From Acidobacteriota bacterium (lineage in GTDB: Bacteria > Acidobacteriota > Thermoanaerobaculia > Multivoradales > UBA5704), in assembly GCA_003223675.1 (NCBI GenBank), contig QHVW01000933.1:1-6797 (forward strand): 6,797 nucleotides of DNA, given 5' to 3'. Below, in pieces: positions 5,973 to 6,797 of this stretch. The notes under the pieces are model-generated. The model saw only the letters and a list, made by a program, of their open reading frames with translations, had not been told where the DNA came from and searched no databases. How positions within the stretch are numbered: the stretch's first letter is position 1; every line of letters starts with the position of its first letter. Both the position numbers and the translations under genes were made by a program.

Positions 5973-6492
5973 GGTGGACGCCGATCTCCTCGGGACGGAG
6001 GGCCTTGAAGAGCTCGCGCTGGAAGGCGAGGTCCGGACAGGCGGGGTAGCCGAAGCTGTAGCGCTTGCCGCGATAGCGGGCGGCGAGCTTGTCCTCCAGG
6101 GGGAGATCCTCGGGATCGGGGAAGCCCCAATACTTCCGCAGGCAGGCGTGGAGGTACTCGGCGGCGGCCTCGGCGGTCTCCAGGGCCAGGGCGGCGAAGG
6201 CGTGGCTCTTCAGGTACTCGCCCTTGTGCTTCCACTCCTCCACCCGCTCCCGCACCCCCTCCCCCGCCGTGGTCACGAAGAGGGCGACGTGATCCCCCGG
6301 TAAGACGTAATCGGCCAGGCTCAGGCCCCCCTCGCGATTCTGGCGCGGGAAGTCCCAGGAGGCGGCCACCCGGCCCGTGCCGGGGCAGCGGAGGGTGATG
6401 CGGTTGCCGTCCGCCGCGGCCGGGAAGAAGCGCCAGACGGCCCGGGCGTGCATGGCGCCGGCGCGGGCGTGGTCTTTGAGATCGTCGATCAC
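5887..6492 (-). CDS. metH: MetH reactivation (AdoMet-binding) domain as separate frame
   Basis: 201 residues from GTG at 6492 to TAG at 5887. The sequence matches the C-terminal activation domain of cobalamin-dependent methionine synthase, which binds S-adenosylmethionine and methylates oxidised cob(II)alamin back to the active form. Landmarks are MHARAVWRFFPA (14-25), LSLADYV (57-63), LETAEAAAEYLH (104-115), the AdoMet motif RYSFGYPACP with Arg144 and 148-153, and LTEGDMMEPEASVSALVF (174-191). The domain appears complete at its end. Its start overlaps the stop of the upstream MetH piece by four bases (GTGA), so it could be coupled as a second subunit. In usual MetH both parts are one chain. 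Either the gene is naturally split here or it is broken by a linker deletion with a frame change. Confidence 0.85.
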   Translation of the reverse strand: MIDDLKDHARAGAMHARAVWRFFPAAADGNRITLRCPGTGRVAASWDFPRQNREGGLSLADYVLPGDHVALFVTTAGEGVRERVEEWKHKGEYLKSHAFAALALETAEAAAEYLHACLRKYWGFPDPEDLPLEDKLAARYRGKRYSFGYPACPDLAFQRELFKALRPEEIGVHLTEGDMMEPEASVSALVFQHPDARYFGV

Positions 6493-6797
6493 ACCGAGCC
6501 CTTCAATCCCAGGTGCTTGCCGTAGATCATCTGCGGGTTCAGGTACTCCCAGACCCTGTCGAGGTCGAGCTCGGCCACGTGCCGGTCGAGGTCGGCCGGC
6601 GCGGGCACGGGAAGGTCCCGCCGGACCTCGGCCGCGGCGTTGCGGCCGGCTTCCGTGGCCTCCGAGGCCTCCGGCGCGGCGTCGGCGTTGTCGGAGGCGA
6701 GGAGATCGGTGACCTCTTTCTCCAGGTCCGGCTTCTGGCCAGGGTCGAGCAGGCGCTCGACCAGCTTCAGGCCGTGCATGGCGTCTTTCGCGTAGGT
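6489..6797 (-). CDS. metH: MetH, end of cobalamin-binding part and linker (5' end cut by window)
   Basis: 102 residues enter from the right edge in frame and stop with TGA at 6489-6491. TYAKDAMHGLKLVERLLDP corresponds to the last helix of the cobalamin-binding domain. A long Ala/Glu-rich linker (about residues 25-60) is followed by RRDLPVPAP and LDRVWEYLNPQMIYGKHLGLKG, the region that leads into the reactivation domain in methionine synthases. The chain ends two residues later (SV, stop), just where a further linker of roughly 20 residues normally precedes the reactivation domain. The catalytic homocysteine and methyltetrahydrofolate domains would lie to the right of the window. Methionine synthase methylates homocysteine using methylcobalamin in the cytoplasm. 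Confidence 0.85.
   Translation of the reverse strand, partial: TYAKDAMHGLKLVERLLDPGQKPDLEKEVTDLLASDNADAAPEASEATEAGRNAAAEVRRDLPVPAPADLDRHVAELDLDRVWEYLNPQMIYGKHLGLKGSV

Noticed and set aside
4817..6049. 410-codon plus-strand frame rich in Arg/Ser
   Set aside because: It is out of frame with the secreted protein, which has a signal peptide and strong ribosome site. It stays open only because the 21-bp array has no stops in this frame.
5429..6235. Minus-strand frame encoding Pro/Ala repeats through the array
   Set aside because: It runs in a different frame across the well-supported MetH reactivation domain and has no start signal or recognisable domain.

Overview
The window is G+C-rich, with strong GC third-position bias and therefore many long antisense open frames. 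This suggests a high-GC bacterium, perhaps from Acidobacteriota, Myxococcota or Planctomycetota. That assignment is inferred from the gene types (membrane STAND/NACHT protein with an FGE-like tail, cobalamin-dependent MetH, a protein family here called DUF6398) and is not proven. The left end, with a toxin gene of visibly lower G+C, looks like an accessory region. The right end is a housekeeping methionine synthase locus.

Layout: (1) 1-263, minus: HigB/RelE-like toxin, cut by the left edge, with a possible promoter containing a palindrome just upstream. (2) 264-465: intergenic, holding a perfect 14-bp inverted repeat, several long G-runs on the minus strand and a cluster of CAGAG motifs. (3) 466-3252, minus: 928-residue membrane-anchored NACHT NTPase ending in an FGE-sulfatase/C-type-lectin-fold domain. 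(4) 3253-3460: divergent promoter region. (5) 3461-4813, plus: three overlapping genes, namely a DUF6398-family protein, a conserved hypothetical protein and a 64-residue hypothetical. (6) 4992-5624, plus: secreted small protein ending in 7-residue Gly/Ala/Pro repeats. The 21-bp DNA repeat continues in register for nine more units beyond its stop codon. (7) 5887-6797, minus: the C-terminal part of MetH, broken into two frames by a 4-nt GTGA overlap in the linker between the cobalamin-binding and reactivation domains.

How the parts may work together: the NACHT-FGE protein resembles bacterial NLR-like sensors. Its two N-terminal membrane helices would anchor it to the inner membrane, the NTPase would be the switch, and the C-terminal FGE-fold would be the likely recognition surface. 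Its last ~36 residues fit the pattern of a diversity-generating-retroelement target region, but no template repeat or reverse transcriptase is visible here, so this remains a hypothesis. The divergent three-gene set shares the control region with the NACHT gene and could be functionally linked, but nothing in its sequence proves this. The metH pieces and the secreted repeat protein appear unrelated to the accessory genes.
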